This document shows positions 9,201 through 20,965 of a stretch of DNA of 64,000 nucleotides, in pieces. Position 1 is the stretch's first letter, and the number at the start of each line of letters is the position of its first letter. Where the stretch lies: assembly GCF_900187265.1 (NCBI RefSeq), contig NZ_LT906450.1:2471444-2535443 (forward strand), written 5' to 3'. Under the pieces are notes generated by a model. That model did not search any database, was not told where the DNA came from, and saw nothing but the letters and a program-made list of their open reading frames with translations. The position numbers and the translations under genes are program-made. The stretch is from Rhodococcus rhodochrous (GTDB lineage: Bacteria; Actinomycetota; Actinomycetes; Mycobacteriales; Mycobacteriaceae).

Positions 9201-12200
9201 GACGCCGAGAAGCTCTCGTTCGTGAGCGTCGGTGGTGAGGACTGCCCGGCCTGGCTCGTGGAGCGGTGGGCGCCGGGCCGTCGCATGGTCAACGGGTACG
9301 GGCCGAGCGAGATCACCGTGCAGATGTCATCGGACGAGCTCGTGCCCGGTAGACCGGTCACGGCAGGCACTCTCGGACCCGGATTCCGGGCCGTCGTGCT
9401 CGACGCACGTCTGAATCCGGTGCCGACCGGAGTGATCGGAGAGCTGTATCCGGCAGGGCCTGCTCTGGCACGGGGATACCACCGGCGACCGGGGACGACG
9501 GCGACGCGGTTCGTCGCCGACCCGTTCGGGCCACCGGGGTCGAGGATGTACCGCACCGGTGATCTCGTGCGGTGGTCGACGGGTGGCGGCGACAGCCCGG
9601 ACGACGACAACACAGCGGCCGCCCCGGATCTGCGGCTGATCTACGCAGGTCGCGCCGACCTCCAGGTCAAGGTGCGGGGGCGGCGTATCGAACTCGGCGA
9701 AGTGGAAGCAGCACTGCTCCGCCACCCCGACGTCGAGCGGGCCGCGGCGGTGGTTCGGCGCGAGACCGGATCCGACCGGGTGGTGGCGTACGTGGTGCCG
9801 CGCACCGGAACGGTCCCGGATGCCGAAGCGATTCGTGATGCGCTCGCGGCGGAGCTCCCGGATTTCATGGTCCCGGCCGTGGTGGTGCCGCTGGCAGCGA
9901 TGCCGATCACGGCCAACGGCAAACTCGACCGTGCCGCGCTGCCGGCCCCGGAGCGCCGTGGCGTGCTCCATCGCCCTCCTCGCACGGGGCCGGAACGAAC
10001 TCTCGTGGGGGTCTTCGCGGACGTTCTGCATCTGTCCCCGGATCGTGTCGGCGTCGACGACAATTTCTTCGAACTCGGGGGTGATTCGCTGTCGGCGACC
10101 GGTGTCGTGGCGGGGATCCGATCCGCGCTGCACGTCGAGACACCCATCAGGATGCTCTTCGAAGCACCGACGATCGCCGAGTTGGTACCGCGGCTCGCGG
10201 ACTGTGGTGTCGCCCGGGCACCGTTGATGCCCCGGCGTCGACCGGACCGGATCCCGTTGTCCTACGCGCAGTCCCGGTTGTGGTTCATCCACCGCTACGA
10301 AGGTCCGTCGCCGACCTACAACATCCCCATGGCGGCGCGGCTGACCGGACGGGTGGACGTCGACGCGATGAGGGCCGCGTTCGCCGATGTCGTGGTGCGC
10401 CACGAGTCCCTGCGCACGGTGTTCGAGGAATCCGACGGAATTGCCTTCCAGCGCATCCTGCCGATCGAGCAGACCTCGTTGTTGCTGCCCGTGCGGGCGG
10501 TGCCTGCCGACGAGGAGCAGCCGGCCGTGAGCGCCGAGGCGCGGCGGACCTTCGACCTGTCCACCGACATCCCCGTGCGCGCCACCCTGCTGCGGACCGG
10601 GTCCGACGACCACGTGCTGGTGCTCGTGCTGCACCACATCGCCGGCGACAGTGCATCGATGGTGCCGCTGGTGCGCGACATGCTGCTCGCATACGCGGCC
10701 CGATCGGCGGGGACCGAACCGCGATGGGATCCGCTGCCGGTGCAGTACGCCGACTACGCACTGTGGCAGCGGGACGTGCTGGGCGACGAGGGCGAGCCGG
10801 GAAGCATCCTGCACAGGCAGTTCTCCTACTGGCGGGAGGAACTGGCCGGGGTCCCGGAATGCCTCCCGCTTCCGCTCGACCGCCCCCGCCCAGCGGTGCA
10901 GTCCTTCCGCGGCGGCCGGGTGGAGTTCACGATCCCCGCACAGTTACGCCTCGCGGCCGACGAACTGGCCGCCGAGCACGGAGCCACCGCGTCGATGGTC
11001 TTCCAGTCGGCACTTGTGGTGCTCCTGCACGAATTCGGTGCGGGAGACGACATCACGATCGGAGGCCCGGTGGCCGGGCGGACCGACGAGGCTCTGACGG
11101 ATCTCGTCGGATTCTTCGTCAACACCTGGGTGCTGCGCGTGAACGACATCACCGGACGATGGACACTCGCCGATGTCCTCGACCGCGTGCGGACCAAGGC
11201 GCTGGCCGCCTACGAGAACCAGGACGCGCCCTTCGAGCGGTTGGTGGAACTGCTCGCCCCGGCGCGCTCGACCGCCCACCACCCGCTGTTCCAGGTCGCA
11301 TTCGCGTTGCAGAACAATCCGTTGCCGAACCTGGACCACCCCGACATCCACGTCGAGATGCTGCCCGTCGCGACCGAGGTCGCGCGGTTCGACCTGTACA
11401 TCAGCGTGTCGGAACGTGCGTCCACCGACGACGACGGGATGCTCGGGAGCATCGAGTACGCGAGCGATCTGTTCGAGCACGACACGGTCGAACGGTTCGC
11501 CGATCGGTATCTCCGCGTCCTCGATGCCTTCGTGAGGTCGCCGCACCGGCGGGTCGACGGTGTCGAACTTCTCGATCGCTCGGAGCGCGATCTGCTCCTC
11601 GTCGCGTGGAGCGGCCCGGCTGCCACCACTGCCGATCTGACGGTTCCGGCGATGCTCGCCGAGCGGGTCGCGGCGACACCGGACGCACCGGCGCTCACCG
11701 GCGTCGTCGGCCGATGGACGTACCGCGACCTCGACGCCCGGGCCAACCGACTGGCTCGCCTGCTCGTCGACCTGGGCGTGGGGCCCGAGTCCGTGGTGGT
11801 CGTCGCCCTCGACCGATCCCCGGCACTGGTCGTCGCCCTTCTCGCGGTGTCGGCGGCGGGTGGCGCCTATCTGCCGTTGGACCCCGCCTATCCGAGCGAA
11901 CGCACCGCTTTCGTCCTCGCCGACGCCGCGCCCCGCGTGCTGATCACCGACAGTCGTTTCACCTCGCGCGCGGACCCGGCCGTCGCGGTGATCCTCGACG
12001 AGACGGGCCGCCCGACGTCCCACGACCTGCCGGACGACGCGCGACCGCTCACCGACGTCGACAGGAACGCGCCCCTGCGCCCGTCGAACACCGCGTACAC
12101 GATCTACACCTCCGGTTCCACGGGCGTCCCGAAGGGCGTGGCCGTCACGCATCGGAACCTCGTGCACCTGATCGAGCACGGCTGGACCGAGTCGCGACCG

Positions 12201-12908
12201 CGACACCGGATGTCGCTGGTGTCCTCACCGGGCTTCGACGCGTCGGTGTACGAGATCTGGCCCGCCCTGATCGGCGGTACCGAACTCGTGCTCGCCCCTT
12301 CCGGTCTGCTCGATCCGTCGACCGTCGCGCACATGATCTCCGAACACGGTGTGACGACGATGTTCGTCCCGACACCGCTGTTCCATGCCCTAGCCGACCC
12401 CGCCGTCGTCCCGGCTCGGGTGTGGGACGGAGTCGACCAGGTGGTCACGGCCGGGGACGTGCTGTCGCCGGATGTCGCACGCCGTTTCCACGAATCACAT
12501 CCCTCGACGCTGCTCGTCAACGCGTACGGACCGACGGAGACCACGGTGTGCGCGACGATGTATCTCGTCGGGGACGCGTTCGCTCGGGGGGATCGTGTGT
12601 CGGTCCCGATCGGCACGCCGATCCCGGGCATCACGGTCTTCGTCCTCGACGCCGGACTGTTGCCGGTGCCTCCCGGCGTCCCGGCGTCCCGGGCGAGTTG
12701 TACATCGCCGGCGACGGGGTCTCCCGCGGATATCCCGGTCGTCCGGCCACGACCGCGGCACGATTCGTGGCCTCTCCGTTCGGTGGGCCGGGGGAGCGGA
12801 TGTACCGCACCGGCGACATCGTGCGGTGGATCCTTTCGAAGATCGGCGCCGACCCCGAGTGCGCAGGAGGGCACCTGGAATTCGTGGGCCGTTGCGACGA
12901 CCAGGTGA
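6285..12908 (+). CDS. Nonribosomal peptide synthetase, 5' part (C-A-T-C-A), frameshifted
   Basis: First part of a roughly 4,581-residue NRPS. The start is GTG 6285, behind AAGGGGG; an ATG at 6246 in frame lacks a ribosome site. By residue: C1 with HHIALDG at 149, resembling EntF-type C domains that accept an aryl/acyl starter; a second, C-terminal half of a C domain without HHxxxDG (about 463-716); A1 with YTSGSTG at 874; carrier T1 with GGDSL, Ser 1268; C2 with HHIAGDS at 1450; A2 with YTSGSTG at 1941 and NAYGPTE. The true frame ends near residue 2130 (12672) because of an 8-bp duplication. The remaining codons to 12908 are out of frame and meaningless. No MbtH-like or starter-activating gene is seen nearby. 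Confidence 0.85.
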   Translation: MATPVVGAAQNSDDERAGAFPLTPAQYGIWLAQQLVPDVPFVIAQYVEFRGELDLDLLKWASTTAGREFGTAFLRLVDVDGRPCQVVDRDLDVPTEVIDLRDEHDPEKVAEEWLRRDAEAPIDLMADRLCRIVVLRTGDAGYLVYVKAHHIALDGFGAMIIVRRGAELYSRALASRSSGRDEIPTPDKPPADLRTLYEKDRQYRASKRFVADREYWSERVRDLPEADTTEVPPAVRTLTAETDLSAAADACLAGSPAMRDASSAAVVLAAAACFFSRRSGRYDVLVNIPVSARTTAELRRSAGMLVNVVPLRIRVDPNEPVEDLVRRMQVELVGALRHQACGLDDIRRATSERVSRFSVPLVNVMLFDQQPVLGDIVGTPHVLSRGPVGDRLITVHRRSAPAGTVIEFRANPNRYEENEIQAQCICFTEILEQFVAADPRTPVGSIHPPSAGAAAPRYRRNTVLDHWRRILAGAPTPPALTPAGGRTGGVGSAPVWEQFVHPLGSALRRASAGCADDCFPMLQAATAILLARSTGTDDVVLGFPVPAGTTPVRTVLPLRIRVRPDASFRDLLEGISRGTRDALAHADVPAVALLEALAPTRNGSHAPLFRITVEGRGDVDKEVERAVLGDVDLRIDLERPQSGDGAGREVTSADVLRIRYVTDAYTAPIVERIARRLERILLAAEDDPTMWVGDIDLLDATERTTLVPVTGPPSLPERLLPEILVDAARRVPEATALSCGDTRFTYRALDERSNRLARMLIERGAGPERFVAVGMARSVDSIVSIWAAAKAGAAFVPVDPSYPPARIEYMLRDCGAVLGLTTTGERSLLPATVPWTAVDDPDMVAETKRYSAAPVADADRCASARADQPAYLIYTSGSTGHPKGVVVTHRGLANLVAHTRTLADADARVRHGTSPSFDLAVLELLVAFGSAAHLVIGPPDASAGDDLARALRADRITHFCTTPAVLATIDPVDAEKLSFVSVGGEDCPAWLVERWAPGRRMVNGYGPSEITVQMSSDELVPGRPVTAGTLGPGFRAVVLDARLNPVPTGVIGELYPAGPALARGYHRRPGTTATRFVADPFGPPGSRMYRTGDLVRWSTGGGDSPDDDNTAAAPDLRLIYAGRADLQVKVRGRRIELGEVEAALLRHPDVERAAAVVRRETGSDRVVAYVVPRTGTVPDAEAIRDALAAELPDFMVPAVVVPLAAMPITANGKLDRAALPAPERRGVLHRPPRTGPERTLVGVFADVLHLSPDRVGVDDNFFELGGDSLSATGVVAGIRSALHVETPIRMLFEAPTIAELVPRLADCGVARAPLMPRRRPDRIPLSYAQSRLWFIHRYEGPSPTYNIPMAARLTGRVDVDAMRAAFADVVVRHESLRTVFEESDGIAFQRILPIEQTSLLLPVRAVPADEEQPAVSAEARRTFDLSTDIPVRATLLRTGSDDHVLVLVLHHIAGDSASMVPLVRDMLLAYAARSAGTEPRWDPLPVQYADYALWQRDVLGDEGEPGSILHRQFSYWREELAGVPECLPLPLDRPRPAVQSFRGGRVEFTIPAQLRLAADELAAEHGATASMVFQSALVVLLHEFGAGDDITIGGPVAGRTDEALTDLVGFFVNTWVLRVNDITGRWTLADVLDRVRTKALAAYENQDAPFERLVELLAPARSTAHHPLFQVAFALQNNPLPNLDHPDIHVEMLPVATEVARFDLYISVSERASTDDDGMLGSIEYASDLFEHDTVERFADRYLRVLDAFVRSPHRRVDGVELLDRSERDLLLVAWSGPAATTADLTVPAMLAERVAATPDAPALTGVVGRWTYRDLDARANRLARLLVDLGVGPESVVVVALDRSPALVVALLAVSAAGGAYLPLDPAYPSERTAFVLADAAPRVLITDSRFTSRADPAVAVILDETGRPTSHDLPDDARPLTDVDRNAPLRPSNTAYTIYTSGSTGVPKGVAVTHRNLVHLIEHGWTESRPRHRMSLVSSPGFDASVYEIWPALIGGTELVLAPSGLLDPSTVAHMISEHGVTTMFVPTPLFHALADPAVVPARVWDGVDQVVTAGDVLSPDVARRFHESHPSTLLVNAYGPTETTVCATMYLVGDAFARGDRVSVPIGTPIPGITVFVLDAGLLPVPPGVPASRASCTSPATGSPADIPVVRPRPRHDSWPLRSVGRGSGCTAPATSCGGSFRRSAPTPSAQEGTWNSWAVATTR
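12672..12687 (+). repeat. 8-bp tandem duplication that breaks the NRPS frame
   Basis: CCCGGCGT occurs twice in a row (12672-12679, 12680-12687), followed by CCCGGGCG. Deleting one copy restores [14 protein letters not shown], the expected A8 motif of the second adenylation domain. The shift of +8 exactly explains the jump between the two long frames. Confidence 0.9.
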
Positions 12909-15900
12909 AGGTCCGCGGTTTCCGGGTCGAGCCCGGTGAGATCGAAGCGGTCCTGGGTGCGCATCCGGCGGTGGCCCGCGCCGCCGTGGTCGTCCGGGAC
13001 ACTCCGGGCCCTCACGAGACCGGACGACTGGTCGCGTATGTGGTGCTGGACCGGGAGCAGACACTGCTCGCCGATCCGACTCGCGCGATCGGCACCGTCG
13101 AGCGGTGGAGAGCCGTGTACGACGACGTGTACTCCGCGCCACCGTCCGAGGACACCGGCGCCTTCGCGGGCTGGAACGCCACCGACACCGGGAAGCCCAT
13201 TCCGCTCGAGCAGATGCAGGACTGGCGCGACGCTGCCGTGCGGGCCGTTCGGCGGCTCCGGCCCCGGCGTCTCCTCGAGATCGGGGTGGGCTCGGGTCTC
13301 CTGCTCCGCGAACTGGCTCCCGACTGCGCCGAGTACTGGGGCACGGACTTCTCGGCTCCGACGATCGAGACGCTGCACTCCGCCGTGCGATCGCAGCCGT
13401 GGGCCGACCGGGTGACGCTGAGGACGCAACCGGCGCACGCGACCGAGGGATTGCCGCAGCGGTACTTCGACACCGTCGTGCTCAATTCGGTGATCCAGTA
13501 CTTCCCGGATGCGGCGTACCTGCTCGAGGTGCTCCGGAAGGTCCTGCCGCTGCTCGCACCCGGCGGATCGATCCATCTCGGCGATGTCCGGAACCAGGCG
13601 CTGCTGCCGTACTTCGCCGCCGCTGTGGAACTCGCCCGTGCCGACGGAACCGAGAGCGCGGACACGATCCGCGAACGCGTCCGCCGTGCCACGCTCTCCG
13701 AGCGGGAACTGCTGCTCGCCCCCGAGTTCTTCGCCGGCCTGGCCGGTCGTCTGCCCGGTGTCACCGGGGTCGACATCGAACTCGGCCGGATGCGGACGGC
13801 CAACGAACTCGGCCTGTACCGCTACAGCGTGGTGCTGCAGACCGGTACCGGACCCAGGTCGCTCGCCGATATTCCGTTCCGGTCCTGGTCGGGATTCGGA
13901 ACCCTCGCCGCGTTCGCCGACCACCTGCGGACCGCCCGTCCCGCTGCCCTGCGCGTGACCGGTGTACCGCACACCGCCCTGCGGTCGGTGATCGCCGCGG
14001 CGACCGCCCTCGATGCGATGCCCGGACACGCACTCGTGCCGGAACCGGACCTCCGACCACGATCGGACCGCATCGGTCCCGCGGACTTCGATCTGCTCGG
14101 CGCCGAACTCGGCTACCGGGTCGCCGTGACCTGGTCGCAGGAACCGGGATCGATGGAGGTGGTCGTCCTCCGCGACGACCCGGACGACAGGGTCGATACG
14201 GCGCTGACCGACGTCTTCCGTCCGGCCGACGACGTGGGCAGCCTCGCGCGCTACGTCAACGACCCCGCCGCGGAGGAGCGACTCGACGACGTCCGACGCT
14301 TCGTGCGGGAACGGTTGCCCGACTACATGGTTCCGGCCGCGTTCGTCCACATGGCCGATCTGCCGGTGACGGTGCACGGCAAACTCGACCGCCGCGCACT
14401 GCCGGTCCCGGAGGTCGCGACGCGCAGCGACAGCTACATCGCACCGACCACCGACACCGAACGGTCCCTGGCCCGGGTCTTCGCGGACGTGCTCGGCGTC
14501 GACCGGGTGGGAACACAGGATTCGTTCTTCGCCCTCGGCGGCGATTCGATCATGTCGATCCAGTTGGTCGCACGGGCGAAGGCCGCAGGTCTGGTGTTCT
14601 CGCCCCGAGATGTGTTCGAACACAGGACCGTTGCAGCGCTCGCCATGGCAGTCACCCCGGCCGGCCCGACCGCGTCGATGCTCGAGGAACTGCCCGGCGA
14701 CGGCGTCGGCGACGTTCCGCTCACCCCGATACTGCGCTGGCTGGTCGAGCGCGGCCGAACGTATCCGGGTTTCTGCCAATCGGTATCGGTTCCGCTGCCG
14801 GACCGACTCCGCGAGGCCGACCTTCTCGCGGCGCTGCAGGCTGTCGTGGATCGGCACGACATGCTGCGGGCGCGCCTGCACGCAGTGCCCGGAGTCGCCG
14901 ACGACCTGCGCCTCGAGACACGGCCGATCGGATCCGTCTCCGCATCGTCGATCCTGCGCTGCGTCCGGGTCGATGATCCGACAGGGCCCGAATTCTTTGC
15001 GATCGCCGCCGCCGAACATGCCGCCGCGACCGGACGACTGGATCCCGGCAGGGGAGTGATGCTGCAGGCGGTCCGGTTCGACGCCGGATCCGCCTCGCGG
15101 TTGTTGCTCGTGGCACACCATGCCGTGATCGACGGTGTCTCCTGGCGCATCCTGCTGGGCGACCTCGCTGCTGCGGCGGCTCGCCTCGAACACGGACTCG
15201 CTCCGGATCCCGCACCGACGGGCACCTCGATGCGCCGCTGGGCGCACGGTCTCGTCGAGGTGGCCCGCCGCGGCACGCGCACTCACGAACTGCCGTTCTG
15301 GGTGTCGACGCTGTCGGGTCCGGATCCGCTGCTCGGCACCCGAGAGGTGGACCCCGCGGTCGACGTCGGGGCCACCGTCGACACCGTCACCGTCGAGGTA
15401 CCCGCCCCGACGACCGCCGCGTTGCTGACCGTCCTTCCGGCGTCCTTCCACGGGAACGTGATGGACGGTCTTCTCGCAGCACTGGCCGGAGCCGTCGTCG
15501 CGCAGCGCGCCGACCGGGGGATCGACCTCGCCCAGGTGCTGGTCGGGCTGGAAGGGCACGGCCGGGAGGAGCAGGCCGTGCCGGGAGCCGATCTGTCCCG
15601 GACGATCGGATGGTTCACCACCGCCTATCCGGTGCGACTGGACCTGACCGGTATCGACGTGGAGGCCGTGGCATGCGGCGGCACTGCAGCGGGGACCGCG
15701 ATCAAGACCGTCAAGGAACAACTGCGTGCCGTTCCCGACCACGGGATCGGATACGGAATGCTGCGGTACCTCGATGACGAGGGGCGCGCCGCGCTCGAGC
15801 CTCTGCCGACGCCCGAACTCACCTTCAACTTCCACGGCCGGAGCACGACGCCGGACGCCGTCACGGACATCGAGTTCGGCGGTGGTCTAGATCCCGCCCA

Positions 15901-18900
15901 GCCGGTACCGGCGGTGATCTCCGTCAACGCCATGGTCGTCCACACTGCCGACGGTCCGGTGCTGCGCGCGGATCTCGCCTATCCGACCGGGGTCATCGCC
16001 CGCCCGGAGGTGTCCGACCTTGCCGAGCGGTGGCGCCGCATGCTGAGCGGACTCGCCCGGCACGTCGCGGAGCCGGGAACGGGCGGGCGCACGCCGTCGG
16101 ATCTGCCACTGGTCCCGATGACCCAGGAACGCCTCGACGAACTCGAGCGCCGCTACCCCGGCTTCGAGGACGTGTGGCCCCTCACCCCCTTGCAGCACGG
16201 CTTCCTGTTCCATGCCCTCCGGAACGATTCGATCGACGCGTACACGGTGCAACTGACCCTGCACCTGGGCGGTGTCGTCGATCCGCGACGTCTCCGGCGG
16301 GCGGTGGCCGCCATGTCGGCACGGCATCCGAACCTGCGGGTGAACTTCGTCTTCGACGGGGAGTGGCCACCCGTGCAGGTCGTGCAGGCGTCGGTCGAAC
16401 TGCCGCTGCGGGAGCGGGATCTGACCGATCCGGACCCCGACGCCCGTGCGGCGGAACTGGCCCGTCTGCAGGCGGAGGACCGGACGCAGCGTTTCGACAC
16501 AGCTGCCGGACCGCTGGTGCGCCTGAGCCTGATCAGGATGGGACCGGACGATCACCGGTTGGTGTTCACCAATCACCACATCCTGCTCGACGGCTGGTCG
16601 GCGCCGTTGCTACTGAAGGAACTCCTCGTGCTGTACGGAACCGATGCGGACACCGGTGCTCTCCCGCCGGTACGTCCCTACCGGGACTATGTGCGGTGGC
16701 TCGTGCAGCAGGACCCGGCTCCCGCCCGCGATGCCTGGTCGCGGTACCTGGCCGGTCCGGATCGCCCCACGCTGGTCGCTCCGGAGGCGGAGCAGGCCTC
16801 CGTGCAGGCCCTGTCCGAGGAGACCGCACGGGCACTCGATCCGGTGGACACCCGGCGCCTGGAAGGCTTCGTCCGGGACCACGGGCTCACCGTCGGCACG
16901 GTGGTGCAGGTCGCGTGGGGCATCGTGTTGGCGAAGCTCACCTCGCAGTGCGACGTCGTGTTCGGATCGACCGTCTCCGGGCGGCCCGCAGACGTCGATG
17001 GGGTCGAGGAGATGATCGGCCTGTTCGTCAATACGGTTCCCGTGCGGGTCCGGCTCGACCCGTACGAGACGCTCGCCGCGCTCGTCGAGCGGATCCGCGC
17101 CGAGCAGACCGCACTGCTCGACCGGCACCATCTCGGCCTCACGGAGATCCAGCAGGTCGCCGGACCTGCTGCCGGATTCGACACCCTGACGGTGTTCGAG
17201 TCGTATCCGATCGACCGTGCGGCTCTGTCCGATGCGGTCGACATCGCCGGCATGCAGGTGCGCGATGTGACCGGACACGACGCCGGTCATTATCCGCTGA
17301 CCCTGATCGCTCACGTCGACGACTCACTGCGGCTGCGATTGAGCTACCGTCCCGACCTGTTCGATCGGGTGGCAGCGGAGACGATACTGTCGCAGGTCGC
17401 CCGGGTTCTCGAGGTCGTCGTCGGCCGGCCGCAGGTGCCGCTCGGCCGCCTCCGCCTGTTCGGGGACGAGGTGCCGGTCGTGTCCGCTCCCGGCTCCGCC
17501 CGTACGCGGACGTGGAGGGAGATCCTCGACGACTGGATGTCGGGTTCCCCGGAGGCCGTCGCCGTCGTCGACGCGGGCCGGCAGTGGACCTACGCGGAAC
17601 TGGACGCGCGAGTGGAGCGGCTCGCGCAACTGCTCGTCGTCCGCGGCGCGGTACCGGAGACCACCGTCGTCGTGGCGATGCGGCGTTCGTTCCTGCGGGT
17701 CGCCGCGATGCTCGCCGTCGTCCGCGCCGGTGCCGTCTACGTACCGGTCGACCCCGACCAGCCCCGTGACCGTGTCACCGCGATGATCCGGACGGTCGCG
17801 CCCTTGTGCGTGCTTGTGGACGGCCCGGAACCGGCGGTGCCCGACGAGATGTCCGTCGTGCCCGTTCGGGATGTCGACCTCGACGGTGGGCCGGCAACAC
17901 CGGTGTCGGATGTTCATCGCCGCGCGCCGGTGCGCGCCGGCAACCGTGCACCGGTGCGCGCCGACAACGCCGCGTACGTGATCTTCACGTCCGGATCGAC
18001 GGGCACGCCGAAGGGGGTGACGGTGACGCATCGCGGTATCGCCGAGCTGGTCGATCGGATCTCGACGATCGCCGACGGCGATTCGCGTGTCGCACAGTCG
18101 ATGCTGCCGGTGTTCGATGCCTCGCTGCTGGAGACGATCGTTGCGTTCTCGGCCGGGGCGCGGCTCGTCGTCGTGCCGCCCGGCATCGCCGCCGGCGACG
18201 ACCTCGAGCGTGTCCTCGCAGACGAGGAGGTCACGCACCTCTACACCACACCCGCGGTGCTGGCGACGCTGAATCGGGACGCGCTGCCGGCCCTGACCTT
18301 CGTGAGTGTCGGCGGTGAGGCGTGCCCGCCGTCCCTGGCGGAGACGTGGGCCCACGGTCGTCACATGGTCAACGGCTACGGTCCGAGCGAAGCGACGGTG
18401 ATGTCGAACCTGCTCGATCCGCTCGTCCCCGGTGGGAATCTCACCGTCGGGCCGCCGATGCCCGGCTTCGACGAGTACCTCCTGGACTCGTACCTGCAGC
18501 CCGTGGCCGGCCGCGCGGTGGGGGAGTTGTACCTCACCGGACCGGGTCTGGCGCGAGGGTATGCCGGACAACCCGGCCTGACCGCGACGCGTTTCGTCGC
18601 CGACCCCCTCGGCGTACCGGGACGCCGGATGTACCGCACCGGGGATCTGATGCGCTGGGTGCGTACCGCGGCGGGCCCCGAGCCCGTTTACGTGGGGCGC
18701 AGTGATTTCCAGATCCAGCTACGCGGTCTGCGCATCGAACTCGAGGAGGTCGAAGCGGTCCTGCTCCGGCATCGGGCCGTCGCTCAGGCGGTGGTCGTGG
18801 TGCGTGACGACGGCAGCGGTGACCGGCTCGTCGGATATGTGGTGCCCACGGGGGTCGTTCCCGTCGAGGCGCCCGAGATCCTGCACTTCGCGGCCACCCG

Positions 18901-20038
18901 ATTGCCGCGGTACATGGTTCCGGCGGTGATCGTCGTGCTGCCCGGACTGCCGGTCACTCCGAGCGGGAAGGTGGACAGGTCGGCGTTGCCGGCGGCCGCG
19001 CCCGTCGGGGCCGCCTACCGGGCGCCGCGCACACCGAGCGAAGGGGTCGTCGCCCGCGCGTTCGCCTCCGTCCTCGAACGCGATCGGGTCGGGATCGACG
19101 ACAACTTCTTCGACCTCGGCGGCAATTCGCTCGCCGCGACTGCCGTGGCGTCGAAGCTGCGCAGCGAGCTGGGCAGGGAGGTTCCGTTGTCCCTGGTCTT
19201 CCTCGACCCCACCCCGGCCGGATTCGCGGATCGCCTCGACGAACCGCCGGCGACCGCTACTCCGACGACCGGGATGTTCGATGTGCTGATTCCTCTGCGC
19301 GGGCACGGTCACCGCCCACCGGTGTTCTGTGTGCATCCCGCGATCGGCCTGTCCTGGGTCTATGCGGGACTACTGCGCTACCTGCCGGACCGGCCGGTAT
19401 ACGGGCTGCAACTGCCGTACCTCTCGGGCGGATCCCTCGACGCGACGCCTGCCGAACTGGCGCACCGCTACGTCGAGGAGCTACGGGTCGTGCAACCGGA
19501 GGGCCCCTACACCGTGCTCGGCTGGTCCCAGGGCGGGCTGATCGCCCACCACATGGGTGTCGAACTGCGCGCCGCGGGGGAGACCGTCGACCTGGTCGTT
19601 CTCGACTACTACCCGCTCGAACGCGAACGGCGTGCCCACGCCCACGCGGAACTGCTGGCGGGGCTGGGCATCGAACTGCCCGGTGCCGAACCGGACGAGG
19701 TGACCTCCGATCAGCTGCTCGACGCGGTGAACCGCGGTCTCGGGCACGAGACCGGACTGTCCGCCGCGGACCTGGAACGGATTCTCACGGCCTACGCGCA
19801 GGTCCACCGGGCGGCGCCGGCGCTCGACCTCCGACGTTTCGACGGCGACCTGCTGTTCGTCGCCGCGGCGCGATCGCTCGGCACAGGCGACGGTGCGTCA
19901 CCGGCCCTGTGGCGCCCGTGGGTGTCCGGCACGATCACCGATCACACGATCGATTGCGATCACCTGGAGATGATGACCCCGGCCGTGCTCGCGGTCCTCG
20001 GCCCGATCCTGGCCGGCTATCTCGCCGCCGGGTCCTGA
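12686..20038 (+). CDS. Nonribosomal peptide synthetase, 3' part (A-MT-T-E-C-A-T-TE)
   Basis: Continuation of the NRPS in the new frame; no natural start codon is implied. Positions refer to the repaired chain. The end of A2 (MYRTGD, VKVRGFR) is interrupted by a methyltransferase domain (LEIGVGSG at 2329) placed between the A8 and A10 motifs, as in N-methylating modules. Then come GKLDR, carrier T2 (GGDSI, Ser 2752), an epimerisation domain ([11 protein letters not shown] at 2942), a C3 domain of the type that follows epimerases (HHILLDGW at 3428), A3 (TSGSTG near 3899), T3 (GGNSL, Ser 4279) and a thioesterase (GWSQGG, Ser 4412; late DH). The predicted product is a short peptide with an N-methyl D-residue second. 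The end overlaps the convergent VTT gene by 22 bp. Confidence 0.85.
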   Translation, partial: VPGELYIAGDGVSRGYPGRPATTAARFVASPFGGPGERMYRTGDIVRWILSKIGADPECAGGHLEFVGRCDDQVKVRGFRVEPGEIEAVLGAHPAVARAAVVVRDTPGPHETGRLVAYVVLDREQTLLADPTRAIGTVERWRAVYDDVYSAPPSEDTGAFAGWNATDTGKPIPLEQMQDWRDAAVRAVRRLRPRRLLEIGVGSGLLLRELAPDCAEYWGTDFSAPTIETLHSAVRSQPWADRVTLRTQPAHATEGLPQRYFDTVVLNSVIQYFPDAAYLLEVLRKVLPLLAPGGSIHLGDVRNQALLPYFAAAVELARADGTESADTIRERVRRATLSERELLLAPEFFAGLAGRLPGVTGVDIELGRMRTANELGLYRYSVVLQTGTGPRSLADIPFRSWSGFGTLAAFADHLRTARPAALRVTGVPHTALRSVIAAATALDAMPGHALVPEPDLRPRSDRIGPADFDLLGAELGYRVAVTWSQEPGSMEVVVLRDDPDDRVDTALTDVFRPADDVGSLARYVNDPAAEERLDDVRRFVRERLPDYMVPAAFVHMADLPVTVHGKLDRRALPVPEVATRSDSYIAPTTDTERSLARVFADVLGVDRVGTQDSFFALGGDSIMSIQLVARAKAAGLVFSPRDVFEHRTVAALAMAVTPAGPTASMLEELPGDGVGDVPLTPILRWLVERGRTYPGFCQSVSVPLPDRLREADLLAALQAVVDRHDMLRARLHAVPGVADDLRLETRPIGSVSASSILRCVRVDDPTGPEFFAIAAAEHAAATGRLDPGRGVMLQAVRFDAGSASRLLLVAHHAVIDGVSWRILLGDLAAAAARLEHGLAPDPAPTGTSMRRWAHGLVEVARRGTRTHELPFWVSTLSGPDPLLGTREVDPAVDVGATVDTVTVEVPAPTTAALLTVLPASFHGNVMDGLLAALAGAVVAQRADRGIDLAQVLVGLEGHGREEQAVPGADLSRTIGWFTTAYPVRLDLTGIDVEAVACGGTAAGTAIKTVKEQLRAVPDHGIGYGMLRYLDDEGRAALEPLPTPELTFNFHGRSTTPDAVTDIEFGGGLDPAQPVPAVISVNAMVVHTADGPVLRADLAYPTGVIARPEVSDLAERWRRMLSGLARHVAEPGTGGRTPSDLPLVPMTQERLDELERRYPGFEDVWPLTPLQHGFLFHALRNDSIDAYTVQLTLHLGGVVDPRRLRRAVAAMSARHPNLRVNFVFDGEWPPVQVVQASVELPLRERDLTDPDPDARAAELARLQAEDRTQRFDTAAGPLVRLSLIRMGPDDHRLVFTNHHILLDGWSAPLLLKELLVLYGTDADTGALPPVRPYRDYVRWLVQQDPAPARDAWSRYLAGPDRPTLVAPEAEQASVQALSEETARALDPVDTRRLEGFVRDHGLTVGTVVQVAWGIVLAKLTSQCDVVFGSTVSGRPADVDGVEEMIGLFVNTVPVRVRLDPYETLAALVERIRAEQTALLDRHHLGLTEIQQVAGPAAGFDTLTVFESYPIDRAALSDAVDIAGMQVRDVTGHDAGHYPLTLIAHVDDSLRLRLSYRPDLFDRVAAETILSQVARVLEVVVGRPQVPLGRLRLFGDEVPVVSAPGSARTRTWREILDDWMSGSPEAVAVVDAGRQWTYAELDARVERLAQLLVVRGAVPETTVVVAMRRSFLRVAAMLAVVRAGAVYVPVDPDQPRDRVTAMIRTVAPLCVLVDGPEPAVPDEMSVVPVRDVDLDGGPATPVSDVHRRAPVRAGNRAPVRADNAAYVIFTSGSTGTPKGVTVTHRGIAELVDRISTIADGDSRVAQSMLPVFDASLLETIVAFSAGARLVVVPPGIAAGDDLERVLADEEVTHLYTTPAVLATLNRDALPALTFVSVGGEACPPSLAETWAHGRHMVNGYGPSEATVMSNLLDPLVPGGNLTVGPPMPGFDEYLLDSYLQPVAGRAVGELYLTGPGLARGYAGQPGLTATRFVADPLGVPGRRMYRTGDLMRWVRTAAGPEPVYVGRSDFQIQLRGLRIELEEVEAVLLRHRAVAQAVVVVRDDGSGDRLVGYVVPTGVVPVEAPEILHFAATRLPRYMVPAVIVVLPGLPVTPSGKVDRSALPAAAPVGAAYRAPRTPSEGVVARAFASVLERDRVGIDDNFFDLGGNSLAATAVASKLRSELGREVPLSLVFLDPTPAGFADRLDEPPATATPTTGMFDVLIPLRGHGHRPPVFCVHPAIGLSWVYAGLLRYLPDRPVYGLQLPYLSGGSLDATPAELAHRYVEELRVVQPEGPYTVLGWSQGGLIAHHMGVELRAAGETVDLVVLDYYPLERERRAHAHAELLAGLGIELPGAEPDEVTSDQLLDAVNRGLGHETGLSAADLERILTAYAQVHRAAPALDLRRFDGDLLFVAAARSLGTGDGASPALWRPWVSGTITDHTIDCDHLEMMTPAVLAVLGPILAGYLAAGS

Positions 20039-20727
20039 TGCGGATCGACGACGGCGTCGAGCGCCGAGCCGGCGGGTTCGGGGAGCCGGGCCTCGAGCAG
20101 CAGTCCGGCGAGACCGAGCGCGATGCACACCCCGGTGATCACCATCAACCGCGGATCGGTCTGACCGGTCAGGGCATCGCCGAGGAGCACGACGGCCACG
20201 GTGCCCGGCAGGATGCCCACGATCGTCGCGAGCGTGTAGGGGACGAGACGGACCGCCGAGACCGCGCAGCAGCAGTTCACGACGAAGAACGGGGCGGCGG
20301 CGATCAACCGCAACGAGCCGACCGCGAGCCATCCGCGGCGTGCCAGCCGCAGATCGATCGCTTTCGCCGCCGGGTGCGTGAGACGCGATTCCACGGCCTT
20401 GCGTCCGACGGCCCGCACGAGCAGGAACGCGAGGACGGCACTGACCGTGGAGGCGGCGACCGTCACGCCGATGCCGACGGCACTGCCGAACAGCACGCCG
20501 GCGCTGAGCGTGAACACCGTGCGCGGAATCGGGGCGATCGTGGCCAGGGCGTGGACGGCGAAGAACACCAGGACCAGTGCCGGACCGTGCACCGATTCGG
20601 ACCATTCCCGGATCTGAGCGATCGTCGGATGCGGCACCACGAGAGCTACGACGACGAGCGCCGCCACCAGGCCCAGGATGCCGAGCACTCTGCGGTCTGC
20701 GGCAAGCCTCGTCACGAGCGTCCACAC
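20017..20727 (-). CDS. TVP38/TMEM64 (DedA/VTT) family membrane protein
   Basis: 236 residues with six or so hydrophobic segments. The family signature lies at about residues 66-85 ([19 protein letters not shown]), followed by a second block with R-L-I-A-A-A-P-F and a P-G-T motif near residue 175, matching the VTT/SNARE-associated domain. Homologues are inner-membrane proteins linked to lipid scrambling or membrane homeostasis. The start is taken as GTG 20727; GTG 20715 is an alternative, and a TAGTGT hexamer overlaps this region. Convergent with the NRPS and overlapping its last 22 bp. Confidence 0.8.
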   Translation of the reverse strand: MWTLVTRLAADRRVLGILGLVAALVVVALVVPHPTIAQIREWSESVHGPALVLVFFAVHALATIAPIPRTVFTLSAGVLFGSAVGIGVTVAASTVSAVLAFLLVRAVGRKAVESRLTHPAAKAIDLRLARRGWLAVGSLRLIAAAPFFVVNCCCAVSAVRLVPYTLATIVGILPGTVAVVLLGDALTGQTDPRLMVITGVCIALGLAGLLLEARLPEPAGSALDAVVDPHQDPAAR

Positions 20728-20831
20728 TACCGGCCGAGCAGTGACTGCTTCCCCGCGAGCACAGTGAGGAAGACGGCACGATACCGTTCCGATCGAGGAC
20801 GTCGTTATCGAACGCTAGAAAAACTGTGGTG

Positions 20832-20863
20832 ATCCCCACAACGACCGCACGGTGTGTGGGGAT
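20832..20863. promoter_or_regulatory. Inverted repeat in the mutA promoter region
   Basis: ATCCCCACA and TGTGGGGAT (20832-20840, 20855-20863) form a perfect 9-bp inverted repeat with a 14-nt spacer, about 100 nt before mutA. TAGCAT at 20863-20868 could be the -10 element, so a bound dimer would cover the promoter. No cobalamin-riboswitch-like fold was recognised in the 238-bp gap. Confidence 0.45.
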
Positions 20864-20965
20864 AGCATCACACCGAAGGCAACCTACCCTTTTCGAGGTT
20901 GTCCACCTCCGGCCGACAACGCCGTCCGTACAAAGCCTGCAAACCCGCAGTAGGAGGAATCGCCC

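Noticed and set aside
12104-15835. A 1,243-codon minus-strand open frame inside the NRPS.
   Set aside because: The plus strand carries NRPS core motifs throughout; the minus frame has none and is a codon-bias shadow.
20728-20965. A cobalamin riboswitch before mutA.
   Set aside because: No B12-box or matching multi-stem fold could be recognised; only the 9-bp inverted repeat stands out.
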